NCBI GenBank assembly: GCA_023375785.1
Contig: SZWC01007342.1
Location: 80,439-102,590, forward strand
Reading direction: 5' to 3'
Source: Penium margaritaceum
Taxonomy: Eukaryota; Streptophyta; Zygnematophyceae; Desmidiales; Peniaceae
Length of the DNA: 22,152 nt
Part shown: piece after piece, positions 10,301 to 19,990 of the stretch
How positions within the stretch are numbered: the stretch's first letter is position 1
How the letters are laid out: each line of letters starts with the position of its first letter
Made by a program: the position numbers and the translations under genes
Notes under the pieces: generated by a model
Database searches by the model: none
Told to the model about the DNA's origin: nothing
What the model saw: the letters and a program-made list of their open reading frames with translations, nothing else

Positions 10301-10821
10301 ATCCTTATCTTAATACAATCATTGTTGAATGAAAACTCAGCAATCTTGGTCACCCCTGCCCTTAAGGATGGCCAAAATACTCCTCCACTTTCTATTACAA
10401 GTACTGGCACTGGCACTTATGATGGAATTTTTTACTAGGGTGATGTGGCTCTCTTCCCTAGAGGTGTCCATGTTGTTGGCATCTTTGCTAATAGAGGGAT
10501 TATCGTTCCAGGCAACTTTGCCACTGCTCATGGTGCCATCCCTAGTAAAGGGGCCAATATTTTTAATGGAATTATTGCAACAGATTGCCCATAACTGGTA
10601 TTGGTGGAACCCTTGCTATTGCAACTGGTGCTCTCACAGGTGCTAGTGTTTCTTGCGGTAATGCTTCTGGTAGTGTTGCTGCTACTCTTACCCCAATCGG
10701 TGGTTCTAGTGGTGCTGCTACTACTTGTGATGTTGGTATTGTAGGCAACATTGTTTGTGAGGCTATCCTTTTTGGCTGTAGTTTTTCTGATACATTTGTT
10801 GTGCCTCTTTCCCGTATTTAG
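10301..10821 (+). pseudogene. Broken Gly/Ala/Thr-rich reading frame with T-ending codons, unidentified
   Basis: The frame is open from 10301, has one TAG at 10436-10438, and ends at TAA 10592-10594. Just before that, from ~10585, a second frame takes over and runs to TAG at 10819-10821, as one small indel would cause. The joined text is continuous in style: VTPALKDGQNTPPLSITSTG and RGIIVPGNFATAHGAIPSKG come first, then TGIGGTLAIATGALTG and TPIGGSSGAATTCDVG. Most codons in the second half end in T (GGT, GCT, AGT, GTT, ACT), a bias that random decay would not produce. It looks like a once-translated secreted, structural or beta-strand-rich repeat protein, but I know no match. It precedes a copia RNase H fragment (10896-11303) on the same strand, yet resembles no copia domain. 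Confidence 0.45.
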
Positions 10822-10895
10822 GCTCAAATTGAAGTCATAAATCTCCTAGTTAATGAATTTGCTTAGTAATCCTTTGAGCCTTGCATGGCCTATCT

Positions 10896-11303
10896 CCGTG
10901 CCATCGTATACCTACATCCTCAGGATTCCCTTTTCAATCTTGTTTGAGAATAGCATGCTGCTCCTTGAGGCCCACGAAGACAAATGGACATCCAAGAATC
11001 GGATTCTAAGATATGTAATGGCTTTGCTTTCCTTTCTAAATTGTTATCATTTTGTGCCACAGAGGGAAGAAAGGTTGCTTTGCACGTAGCATGGGTAAGG
11101 TAAACCACATGGCCATTGTTGGTGCTCTCGCCAAGGCAATGTGGCTCTCCTATCTCATTTACTAGTATTGTTCTCACACCCAATTGTTTCCTCTACAATG
11201 ATGTTGAGAGTGGTCTGGTCATTTTGAGGAATTCGGTCGTGCTTCTTCATTGTCACTGTTGTACAAATGTCATCAATCATTATGACTTCGAATTCCCACA
11301 ATG
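10896..11303 (+). pseudogene. Copia-2 RNase H end of pol (decayed)
   Basis: This plus-strand relic matches the C-terminal part of Ty1/copia Pol. SKNRILRYVMAL (10990-11025) fits the 'W-x-A-x-K-x-I-L-R-Y-L-x-G-T' block. In another frame RGKKGCFARS followed by HMAIVGALAKAMWLSYLI (about 11064-11166) fits 'S-S-K-K-Q-x-x-V-A-L-S-T-x-E-A-E-Y-M-A ... A-x-W-L-x-x-L'. FLYNDVESGLVILRNSV (11187-11240) fits 'L-Y-C-D-N-x-S-A-x-x-L-A-x-N-P-V', and a TNVINHYDF stretch follows where 'T-K-H-I-D-I-x-Y-H' belongs. The domain would degrade the RNA strand during reverse transcription. The Glu-Ala-Glu block is lost and three frames are used, so it is dead. It lies in the opposite orientation to Copia-1. Confidence 0.75.
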
Positions 11304-13099
11304 ATTGCAGGGACCATAAAACTCTGAAAACAAAAAAGAGAAATGAAACCGATTCCGTGTGTTTCGACCTTGATTGTATATTTGAGACACCAAATTGTGA
11401 AGAAGTTCATTACAAAATCCACAACCTCAAAGTTGGATTTCCTTTTTACACAAACATTAGTTTTTGGTTGTGGAGCCCGGCTTGTCGACATCCAATGCGC
11501 GGGACATTCTCAACTCTAAAAAGCCCTCTAAAATCATCTACTTAAATACTCACAAGGGCCTCTATTGAGTGCTTACTTATATTTGAAGATGAGGACCATG
11601 TTATGCACCAGAGCAGAATAAAATGTGGCAAAAACCTTACCATGTTTTGCTTATTATTGGCTAATGAATGATGTATACTCTTACATTGTTTGGTTTCATG
11701 TATCATTGGCAAGTGTTTGAAACCCTCATCCACTTTTAAAATATGTAACAGTTTTTGGCCCCGTCCACTGTGGTGGACTTAATGTTTGCAAACCATATCA
11801 ACGTAGTCATATTGTTGATTTGTAGCATTCACCATGCTTAACTTCAATAACTATGTGCCTCAATCCTCTCAAAACCCTTAAAGACCTTGAAGTAGCCAAT
11901 CAGGTTAAGGCATTGTATACATTGCTTGCCTTGAGTGCCTAAAACCTACACCATAACTCATCTTTATCTTTATATTTGTATTTAGATGCTAAAGCGTTCT
12001 GACACCAGTCATAAGTTTGAATATATTCTTAAGAAAGGATACATCAAGTGTCCTTTTCTCCCAAGAGATCATTTTCTTTGTACCTTCTAACTGTTCACAA
12101 TCCATGTTGCACTTTCTGTAGCAAACGGAATGAGTGGGAACAAAATTTGGATGAGAGCCAATTGCTTCACATTTATGGGAAATTCGTTGCACAATTGCTA
12201 TGAGAAACCTTGCCTTTCAAGAGTTTTTAAATCTTGAAACAAAAACTATACAATGAGAGATCTAATGCATTGACAATCAATGGTAACTGCATGAATACTT
12301 TGGCAATGTAGAGATTGTAAAACATGATTTACAAAACTTTCAAGGTACCCCGGTATGGTGTTTGACTAGAGATTTAGAAAACAAATCCAATGAGAGCCCA
12401 AGCAAGCAAAGTGAAACCCTTGCATCTATTGCTGCGACCATATCATATTGAAACCATTGGGATGACACTTGATAAAAGGTACGAGACAGGAGCCAATAAT
12501 GTCACAAGATTGAAGAGTAGTGCATAGGTTGTTGCTGCTCAAGACAATCAAGAAGCATACGCTTAATCTACTTCATTCTGGAGAGAAGAAGATTACTTAT
12601 CTGCATGCACAACAAATAAATGGGTACAAAGAGTCATTATCTTCTCTAAATGGAGTTTAAAAACTGGCTAGCACTCATTGATTTTTTTCTACCAACTCCA
12701 AGGGGACCAATTTTTTGGAAGGGCCAAATATTTTGAAGGCACAATTCACCACGTCAACAAAGAAAAGAAAAAAGATGACCTCGTGGCATCCCTTTTGTAT
12801 AGCATTGAATTGAGTTGGTTATGTAAAGGATGTCCAATGAAAGTGGAAAACCATTGAACCATGATCACTGGCTCATACTGTCACTCTCACATTATCAACC
12901 GCAAGCTCTCTACCTCTTGATTAAGTTAACACAATGGGGCAAGATTCATGAACTGAGCCGGAGGAAAAAACCGAATTTGTGCAGATTGCTCAAGCAAATT
13001 TGTAGTGAACCAGAGATTTGACGTATGGTACATGCTTAAGTGACTGCAAAAGCATTTGAACATGGTAAAGGTGATTTTGTGAAATTATCACTAAGATAA
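11304..13099. other. 1.8 kb of unassigned sequence
   Basis: This is the space between Copia-2 and the first recognisable gypsy domain. It should hold the Copia-2 3' LTR and the Gypsy-1 gag and protease, but I could recognise none of them. Open frames at 11267-11545, 11989-12192 and 12830-13021 show no known motif. Confidence 0.5.
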
Positions 13100-13557
13100 C
13101 ATCAACCCAAAAGGACTACGTTTCCACAAAAACACCCTCATGAGGGAACTTTGGTGAGACTTTACAATGTGACAAGCCAGAATGTATTACTTGAATAACT
13201 AGATGATCTTCTTGAATAAAGTATAACTTTTCGATACAGTAATGCAATGGAGATCCAAAGATAATTGCAGACAATGATTTCCTCCACTCCAATGAAGATG
13301 AACACGTTCTACCACCAGGATCAGTCCCTCATGCTTGTTACATAATGAATCGTATGGCATACCATCATAACAGGCATCATCAAAGCAATAGAGGGGGGGA
13401 AAGTATAACTTATGGAAAATTGAATGAAAATATGGAACATTTATCTCTTATTTGGAAACTCTTGCACCCACAAAACGCAAATGTCAATGTGTCATACCAT
13501 GCTAGATGGTACTTAAGCGTGAAAAGTTTAACAAAGGGTATAAGGCCAAAAAAATAA
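13100..13557 (+). pseudogene. Gypsy-1 reverse transcriptase (decayed)
   Basis: KTTFPQKHPHEGTLVRL (about 13109-13160) resembles the 'K-T-A-F-x-x-x-x-G-x-Y-E-F-x-x-M-P' block of Ty3/gypsy RT. In the open frame 13345-13557, ITYGKLNENMEHLSLIWKLL corresponds to 'I-L-I-Y-S-K-x-x-E-E-H-x-E-H-L-x-x-V-x-x-x-L', and WYLSVKSLTKGI sits where 'V-x-Y-L-G-H-x-V-S-x-x-G-I/V' belongs. The Y-L-D-D catalytic box is not intact; an LDDLLE near 13202 may be a displaced remnant. The distance between the two blocks is longer than in active elements, so there are insertions. RNase H and integrase relics follow on the same strand. Confidence 0.68.
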
Positions 13558-15200
13558 TAATACTACTATGAGTGCAACAAAGGAGTTACTAAAGAAGAAA
13601 TCAAAGGACCAAAACTAATGGATGGATGGCTGCTCACACTTTTATCACAAATAGATGAGTTTGGAAATGGGATTTGACGACAAAACCAGGGGTTCTACAA
13701 GGAAAAAAAATCAATGGACGAATTTTCATTTTTTTAAAATTGCAGACTTTGATGAATAATAAAAAAATGTTATACATACTCTTTGACATGATTCTACAAA
13801 GAGTGTCCATAAAATGGTACTTGGATAAGCTGAATTACATGTGAAACATATTCAAGTAGGCTCAATGATTGGCATATCCTCCATTCATGTTAATGATAGC
13901 CAAAGAAACCTACCTCCAAAGATTCCATGGCAGTTACTGGTCACACTAAAGACGCCTGAAACATAAGAGGAATATTATGATGCACGTTGCTGATATCAGT
14001 TGACGTGACCAAAACATATGGAAGAGAAAGAGAAAATATCTGCTAGTCGTGGTTGAACCTGCCAAAAACCTAATCTAATAAAATAAAATCAACGACCTCA
14101 TCAGTCACACAACCCAAAAATTGAGGGCATGTACCAAAGGCATCTGCACCATTCACTGAGGAGTTTGACAAGGTTGTCCTTGATTTTTTTTCCTTAGAGT
14201 TACGAGAACAATGAAGCATCATACACCAGAGAAAAAGAAGCAAGGGAGTAGACCAACAATAATAGATACTAATCTGATTTGAGACCAAGAGCTGAAACTT
14301 AATGACACATGAGACACTGATACAGGTGTTCATCATCCCATCTAGGTCACCATATGTAAGTGTGGTCATTTTCTCAAATGAAATGAATAAGTGTAATCAT
14401 TTAATCTAATTTTACATTGAATGAAATTACCTAGAAGAACTAATACACTGTTATCAAGCATAACAACCCTTTAAAAATCTTCAACGAATAAGAGCATGCA
14501 CCGCAATTGACATGCAAAGCACATATCACCATATGGCATCTGTACAAAATTAAGATGATGTTATTGTGAATTCTCCACATGGACTTCAAGTTCACAACTA
14601 TCCAAGAATGTAATCCACTTGCAAAGAAAAACTTTGCTATAATGAACCTTGTTGATTGTACTGCCCTTTTTGTCAATGGTTCTTGATTGTCCTGACACAT
14701 AGTGGAGGAAAATAATTTCTTTTTTTAGAACAATCTGAGCGACTTAGGATAGTTTTTTTTCAATGTTTTCGACCATGTCATCAGTATTAGAAAGATAACA
14801 ATGCACCGAAGGAATGATAGAAAAAGTTGTTGATTTGTCGATGTCCATCAATGTTTGGAAAATCCACATAATATTTGGTTTTTTGAGCTATTTCATTGAT
14901 TAGTGCACTCTTACACAACAATGCAATCCTCTCTTTTGAAATTTTCTCGATAAACAACTTGGTGGAATTAAGAAGCGGTCAATCCTTAGAGAAATGACAT
15001 CACCTTGGTGTCACCTTTGTGATTGGTGTATCAAAAAGCAAAACGACACCATGGAACCCAAATTTTCTGATAGAGAAAACAGAGTGATTTTCCTTCAAGG
15101 CCTTAGTGATGGTGAAAAAATAGGCCACGAAGATATCACAAGAACGATGTATTGAAAAATATGGAGTAATGAACATTGCAACAACATGCCATATTCTGAA
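13558..15200. other. Extra sequence inside Gypsy-1, possible nested insertion
   Basis: Between RT (ending 13557) and the RNase H tail (15285) there are about 1.7 kb, roughly 1 kb more than the RNase H domain needs. I recognise no gypsy block here. The two longest frames, 14070-14369 and 14440-14700, are both on the minus strand, opposite to the gypsy. One (14440-14700) contains IIAKFFFASGLHSW, which faintly recalls the DUF659 part of hAT transposases; I do not consider this enough for a call. Confidence 0.4.
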
Positions 15201-15284
15201 AAATAAAGGTTTTACAAGGAGTGTTGACAATGACTCATTTGCACCTACCACCATGCCCAACAAAGGTAATGAATCATATAGATT

Positions 15285-15372
15285 TGAGCCACCATCAAAC
15301 TTGATGGATGCATATCTCTGAGTTTAAATTTGACAAACATTTTGAGTACCCTCGTTCAAAGACAAAATGAAC
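15285..15372 (+). pseudogene. Gypsy-1 RNase H C-terminal end (decayed)
   Basis: In one frame from 15305, WMHISEFKFDKHFEY is followed by PRSKTK before a stop, matching the end of the Ty3/gypsy RNase H domain ('R-W-x-E-x-L-x-E-F-D-F-x-I-x-Y-x-x-G-K-x-N-x-V-A-D-A-L-S-R'). The HHQT just upstream is where 'L-x-x-R-Q-A-R' belongs. It precedes the integrase zinc-binding region by about 110 bp, the correct order for gypsy elements. The catalytic part of RNase H upstream is not recognisable. Confidence 0.62.
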
Positions 15373-15483
15373 ACAGCTTCCCAGATTGTGACAAGATCCA
15401 GAAGCTAAGTTTTCATGTTGTAGATTGAACAAGATCCATATCCCGTGTGATTCCTTTGACAGGGCTATGAACTACTGTAAAGT

Positions 15484-16560
15484 GTGACAGGAAATAAATG
15501 TTTTTCACTTCCAATACTAAAAGAGTTGTGGTGCCACATAAAAAAAACCAAAGAAGACAATGAGATGACACCAGTCTTACTTGAAACTCTAATGAGGAGA
15601 ATACACTCAAAACATTGTGAATTACTAACATTAAGAAAAGATAAAACTAGTGTTGCAAACTGCTACATCACATGCTACTTGTGCTGACATTGTAAGGTGT
15701 GATTAATCGAACCCTTGAGTTTGCCTAATCTCATTCTAGCACCAGAAGAGCCATTTTCGATAACTTCCATGGACATCACGATAAGTTTGTTGATCACACA
15801 TGAATAATTTGATTCAATTTTTTGTCGCTTGACGTGTACTGGAAAATGGTTCAATTTGTTTTTATGAAGATAATCATTACTGCAAATTTACTAGTATGTC
15901 TATTTAACAAAAATGACCTTACATTATATGGCATCCCCTCCTCCATCAGTAAGTATTTTCAGAGGAGATTACTAGCCAGTTTGTCAAGATATGATGATTT
16001 GGTATTGCAGTGCAATCAAAAGAGCAATAAGCTTCCATACCTAGATTAATTGGAAACATGAAACATCAAATGAGATGCTGAAGAAATAAACATAAGTCAC
16101 GTGTAAGCCACATGCAACTGACCATTGTTATTGTAGACAAATCCAAATCCTACAAAGATTCCTCACACCTTTGAGGAAACTTACGGTTGTCTCCTTTGCT
16201 AATTCTTATTTTTCAAAATGAATTCTTACCTCTCTAAAATGATCCACACAAGTTTTTAGTATGGCATCAAAGGGTTGGTCATAGGTGGTCTAGTTTGAAT
16301 ACTTGTGAGGACATGCTTTGTTACTCTCTAACATTGTGTTTTTATTTGTAGAGGGTTTTCAAGTAGTCAATCATAACTTAGTATCACCTGATTTTAGTGA
16401 CTCCACTTGACTTAACCTCAAGTCCATGTCATTTTAGTACACTCGATTTGCAATGATTTTCATGAAAGCTAAGTAAAAGCAGAAGCACTATTCATTGTGG
16501 ATGTTGCCTCTTCCAAAAATCAGACGGCCAATCAAGTGATAGAAGCGGTGGTCTTTTGAA
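15484..16560 (+). pseudogene. Gypsy-1 integrase (decayed)
   Basis: One frame, read through stops from 15484 to 15801, contains LRKDKTSVANCYITCYLC-stop-HCK, the C-x-x-C half of the integrase H2C2 zinc region. EPLSLPNLILAPEEPF and ITSMDITISLL come next, matching 'P-L-x-x-L-P-x-P-x-x-P-W-x-x-x-x-M-D-F-I-x-x-L-P' with the first catalytic Asp at 15772-15774. The open frame 15822-16049 (VYWKMVQFVFMKIIITA, then LYGIPSSIS) fits the 'D-R-x-S-K-x-x-H-F-I-P ... T-A' and 'H-G-x-P-x-x-I-x-S-D' blocks, with the second Asp missing. FQKSDGQSSDRSGG (16513-16554) fits 'H-P-Q-T-D-G-Q-T-E-R-x-N'; the catalytic Glu is lost. About 450 bp of poorly alignable sequence lies before that last block. Confidence 0.82.
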
Positions 16561-17020
16561 CCCCTCTCTTTGTCAATCTCATTTGGGTGAATTTTGGTGT
16601 GATACTGAAGAGGTGCATATGGGAAGCCGTGTTGAACTTTGTATATGTATCAACCATCTTATCCAAGACATAAGCAACATCAAAGAGCTTTAGAAATAGT
16701 GCACATGAGAAGATGTTTTCACCGAGAGCAAAAAGCAACACTTTTCGAAACTTAGAAACTTGCTTCCACTATCGCCGTGAGATGATCATTAAATCACGAT
16801 GTGAAACAATTACAAGATAACTTCACCAATATTGAGTTCATGAATAAGTGGACTTGGGATCTTTTTTTTAAATGTCTCAAGGCCAAATTTTAAGGGTCCC
16901 AAGGCTGAATGAATTCTAGTTCAAAACGACATCAACAAAAAAATCTACAATTCATTAACGAATTCAATGAGTGACAATCCAAAACTTCAATGTTCGTAAT
17001 GGGGGATATTTAAAAAAAAA
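16561..17020. other. Junction between two gypsy relics, unassigned
   Basis: This joins the integrase end of Gypsy-1 to the zinc knuckle of Gypsy-2. One or more LTRs and a gag start would be expected here, but I see no TG...CA pair, primer-binding site or Gag motif. The minus-strand frame 16532-16741 is probably a shadow of decayed gypsy sequence. Confidence 0.45.
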
Positions 17021-17152
17021 TATTCCTCTTCCCTTGTGGAGATTGAAATTGTAAATCATGGAGACTTAAACGAGTGCTTAAGGTGTGGGAAACCATGTCA
17101 TCTCTTGCATGAGTGTTTGAAGTGGAAGAAGCATGTTAAGAGAGGATGAAAT
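17021..17152 (+). pseudogene. Gypsy-2 gag zinc knuckle (fragment)
   Basis: The frame reads SSSLVEIEIVNHGDLNE, then CLRCGKPCHLLHEC from 17075 to 17116, then basic residues (LKWKKHVKRG) and a stop at 17150. The Cys and His spacing is C-x2-C-x4-H-x4-C, an intact CCHC zinc knuckle of the kind that binds element RNA in Gag. The preceding 'V-E-I-E-I ... L-N-E-C' also resembles the sequence before knuckles in plant DUF4283-type proteins, so a LINE or gene-capture origin is an alternative. A protease relic 220 bp downstream on the same strand favours an LTR element. Confidence 0.68.
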
Positions 17153-17337
17153 AGAAAAAAGGTAAATAATAGAAAAGGGGAGTAGTAGACGAGGAATAAG
17201 TTATGAAGCCGGTTAAACAACTATTGACTGATCTTTCATCTCAACACCATAAACAAGGATCCCTAGTGTCCAAATGTTAGAGAAGGAAGACAAGGACAAG
17301 AAAGGAGTTATATCTTTAAGGTTGCAACCGTGGGTTG

Positions 17338-17420
17338 CAAAAGTTGTTAAATGGTATTGTGCTACTAGATGGAGGAACTTCTGAAAGTGTGATAATGAAC
17401 AAATGCATGCAAAGTTGAAA
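17338..17420 (+). pseudogene. Gypsy-2 aspartic protease active-site region (decayed)
   Basis: LNGIVLLDGGTSESVIMNKC is read without a stop from about 17347, with the catalytic motif Asp-Gly-Gly at 17368-17376. This fits the retropepsin core 'x-x-x-L-L-D-x-G-A/G-S/T-x-x-x-I-M' in the D-G-G form common in plant gypsy elements. The catalytic Asp is kept, but the frame soon breaks, and the second half of the protease is not identifiable. Position and strand agree with the zinc knuckle upstream and RT downstream. Confidence 0.66.
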
Positions 17421-18229
17421 ATTAAATCAAAAATGGGAAATGTTATGTTGAAAGGCTAAACAAACACTGTAGATTCTCTTTATTTGCACACAATTTGACA
17501 TTACATTGAACTCGATAAAAAAAGGTTTTAAGAAAATTTCAATGACCAAACACTAAATATATTTTTCATTAGAAATCTTATATGAAAAAAAAAGCATTCA
17601 GAATGTGGTATTTGTGTTCATTTCAACAGTAATAGTGGTAAGCATAAATGCTTCAATCTAGCGATTCAAAATACAATAGTGGTTATAAGAAGGAGTAGAA
17701 GAGGAAGGAGTAAGGATAATTTGCAATCTTTGTAACCTCATGCAAATTGTTTTGAAAAGATCTACTCAGTATCTATCAAACAATGTGTAATTGTTACATT
17801 CCCATGACGAGGTAGAGGAAGTTATCGAGATTTGAGTAGTGGAAGCGACATAAATACTCTTATGGCACTTGAATTGTGCAAAATTTCTGACCATTTACGA
17901 GGATATTGCACAAATCAAGGAGGCTTTTGAAGGAAATTCCTGCAAAAACTATCTCATACAAATTACATGAAGTGATAAGCATCACATGATTTTGATTGGA
18001 GCCAGTAGACATGTGGCTGAGGGGACTTAAATGTGTTAGAACAAAATGATTGACCTATAGAATATGTTGAAATTTGTTCTTTTTTTTCCTTTTCAAGGAT
18101 TTATTAGGCGTGCCATGTCACTATATGGAGCATTTGAAGCCTTTGTATAAAAATAGACTGAAAATGGATGCATCTTATGGTCTACGAGGAATGAGAAGAC
18201 ACTTCCGTTAACAAATGTTGTTTGTTGTA
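17421..18229 (+). other. Gypsy-2 protease to RT linker, heavily decayed
   Basis: This lies between the protease core and the first clear RT block, a distance reasonable for a gypsy pol gene. It is dense in stops in all frames. I recognise no motif with confidence. Confidence 0.4.
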
Positions 18230-18560
18230 ATCTTGAGATGAAAATTTATGACCAACTCTAAAGAGTGAGGATTTCCACCAAATTCTAACCAAACTTGGAC
18301 TAGCATAAGATTTGTTACTTGATAAGGACATGAAGAAGACAGTAGTTTCACCCAATATGGGCAGTCTAAGTTCAACGTCATTTTTTATGTAGTAGGAAAA
18401 TTGTGTTTACATAAATTTAGTTCATGAAAATTTTGTTTTTGTATACCTTGACAAATATGCTTTTTTCTATTCTGAAGACATCCTATTATGCCATTATGCA
18501 CTGGAAGAGCATGTTGAACATTTCATAAACGTCCTTTTGAATTGCAACGGACATCAATCT
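18230..18560 (+). pseudogene. Gypsy-2 reverse transcriptase (decayed, YLDD box changed)
   Basis: LKSEDFHQI (about 18258-18285) matches 'D-L-R-S-G-Y-H-Q-I', and LDKDMKKTVVSP soon after matches 'x-x-x-D-I-x-K-T-A-F'. NFVFVYLDKYAFFYSED (18429-18479) matches 'F-V-V-V-Y-L-D-D-I-L-I-Y-S'. The second catalytic Asp is replaced by Lys (codon 18453-18455) and extra residues follow. ALEEHVEHFINVLLN then matches 'E-E-H-x-E-H-L-x-x-V-x-x-x-L'. The enzyme would have copied element RNA. Stops and an altered active site show it is dead. Superfamily assignment is strong. Confidence 0.85.
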
Positions 18561-18624
18561 TAGAAAAAACTCAAAGTGGGAGTTTGTTACTGTTTTGCTA
18601 TTGATTATTTGCAATGTGTTATCT

Positions 18625-19210
18625 TAAGAAACATCTTAAGATTGACCCCAATGAAGAAAAGGCCGTTCTTGTTTGGAAAATTCCTACATCCCTTTAAAAT
18701 TTCATTACATGTCCCGACTTTTATAGCTATCATCAATGGTTTGTACAAGATATTGCTTGAATGTTTGAGCTTCAATTTCATTTCACTCGAAATACAACGG
18801 TGGAGCTGGTTACTCACACCAAAGAAAAATTTGTAGCATCTTTAAGAAACAGTTTTATCTCAACACTAGCTTTATAAATGGCAGCTCCATTTGTGAATGA
18901 CATAACGACTACTTGTATTGTGATCAAGTAATTGGAGTCCAATTTTATAAAGACGATGGCGGAAAGCAATCCTTGACGTAAACATAAATAATTCTAGGGG
19001 TTTGTATGGTTCTTGCAAGACATAGAGGCAATTGTACGTACATTCAAAACATGGAGGAGTTGTTAAGAATGCCCATGTTTTATCATCTCATACAATCACC
19101 ACACATTAAGATATCACATGAATTTATTTTATTCACTTTTACATAATGGAATAATGGAGTTTCTTCTTTGGTCAGTTAGTATCATTAAATTTCATGTATT
19201 TATGTGGTTA
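18625..19210 (+). pseudogene. Gypsy-2 RT connection and RNase H domain (decayed)
   Basis: HLKIDPNEEKAVLVWKIPTS (18630-18689) matches the post-RT block 'G-x-x-x-D-P-x-K-x-x-A-I-x-x-W-P-x-P'. DQVIGVQFYKDDGGKQS (18922-18972) matches the RNase H block 'D-x-A-I-G-A-V-L-x-Q-D-x-G-G-K-Q', and EAIVRTFKTWRS (19025-19060) matches 'E-L-L-A-I-V-x-A-L-K-x-W-R-H-Y-L'. NHHTLRYHM and IMEFLLWSVSIIKF (about 19093-19193) match 'T-D-H-x-S-L-x-Y' and 'W-x-E-x-L-x-x-F-x-x-x-I'. Frames shift between blocks and stops interrupt them. Order and spacing are otherwise normal. The open frame 18576-18836 runs across part of it in another phase. Confidence 0.84.
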
Positions 19211-19990
19211 AAGTGCTGTTAAGTTGATTTCAACAACTTCATTACGTTTTATTAGAATATTCAAATTTCCATTTATAAGAAATGAATTTTAATTGATGAT
19301 TTTTCGATTGTCCAGTAAATGTTTGTACATTTTTCAAAATTATCAACGGCTTTCCTTCTTTGTGATTGAAATGAATGAAATGAAATAAAAAAATTTAATT
19401 TCGTTTACTTATAAATTCTCTATTTTGACAGATGCTTGAGCTATTTTTGTAAATTTATTATACATACTTTAAGAAACATCATTTCTTGGAGAATAAATGA
19501 AGTCGTCCCACGGGTTCAATGATGGTTTGTCAATTTCTTTTTTGGTTACTTGATCACGGATTGAGGAACATAATTCACCTAGATCATTTTTTAAAACCTC
19601 CTATGTTTTAGCTGTTCTTGTATTTGTTACTCATATTAATCGCGTTAATGTATACATTTAGTGATTTTTTCGGCATTCAAACCAGATTGTTGAGCATCAT
19701 AAGAGATGTTTTTCTTTATCTCTCCTGAATAGTTATCAAGACATTATGTGAATTACTTTGATGACGATTGAACGTCTGTTTTGTGTTTCCTGGGCTGGAG
19801 GTTTGACGTTTGAACTGTGTTAACTTGTTCTGGGAATAATGATGAACTTATTTATTCTTCTTACCTTTGAAAATACTTTGTTGATATTTTACTGAAAGGT
19901 TTTACATTCATGAGCTATGTAAATCATCCATCAATTTAGTTGTTGATTTTAGTTGACGCATCGCACTTGCAATTGATGTGATATGTTGAG
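19211..19990. other. AT-rich unassigned sequence
   Basis: This follows the Gypsy-2 RNase H, where integrase should be, but no zinc region, D-D-E block or chromodomain is visible. It is AT-rich with no open frame of note. It may be the missing 3' end of the element decayed beyond recognition, or intergenic DNA. Confidence 0.45.

Noticed and set aside
10700-10740. GGSSGAA in the unidentified relic, recalling the amidase signature
   Set aside because: The rest of the amidase signature and fold is absent; the motif is common in Gly/Ser-rich proteins.
14440-14700. Faint similarity to the DUF659 region of hAT transposases on the minus strand
   Set aside because: Only one weak block; no BED zinc finger, no later transposase motifs and no terminal inverted repeats seen.
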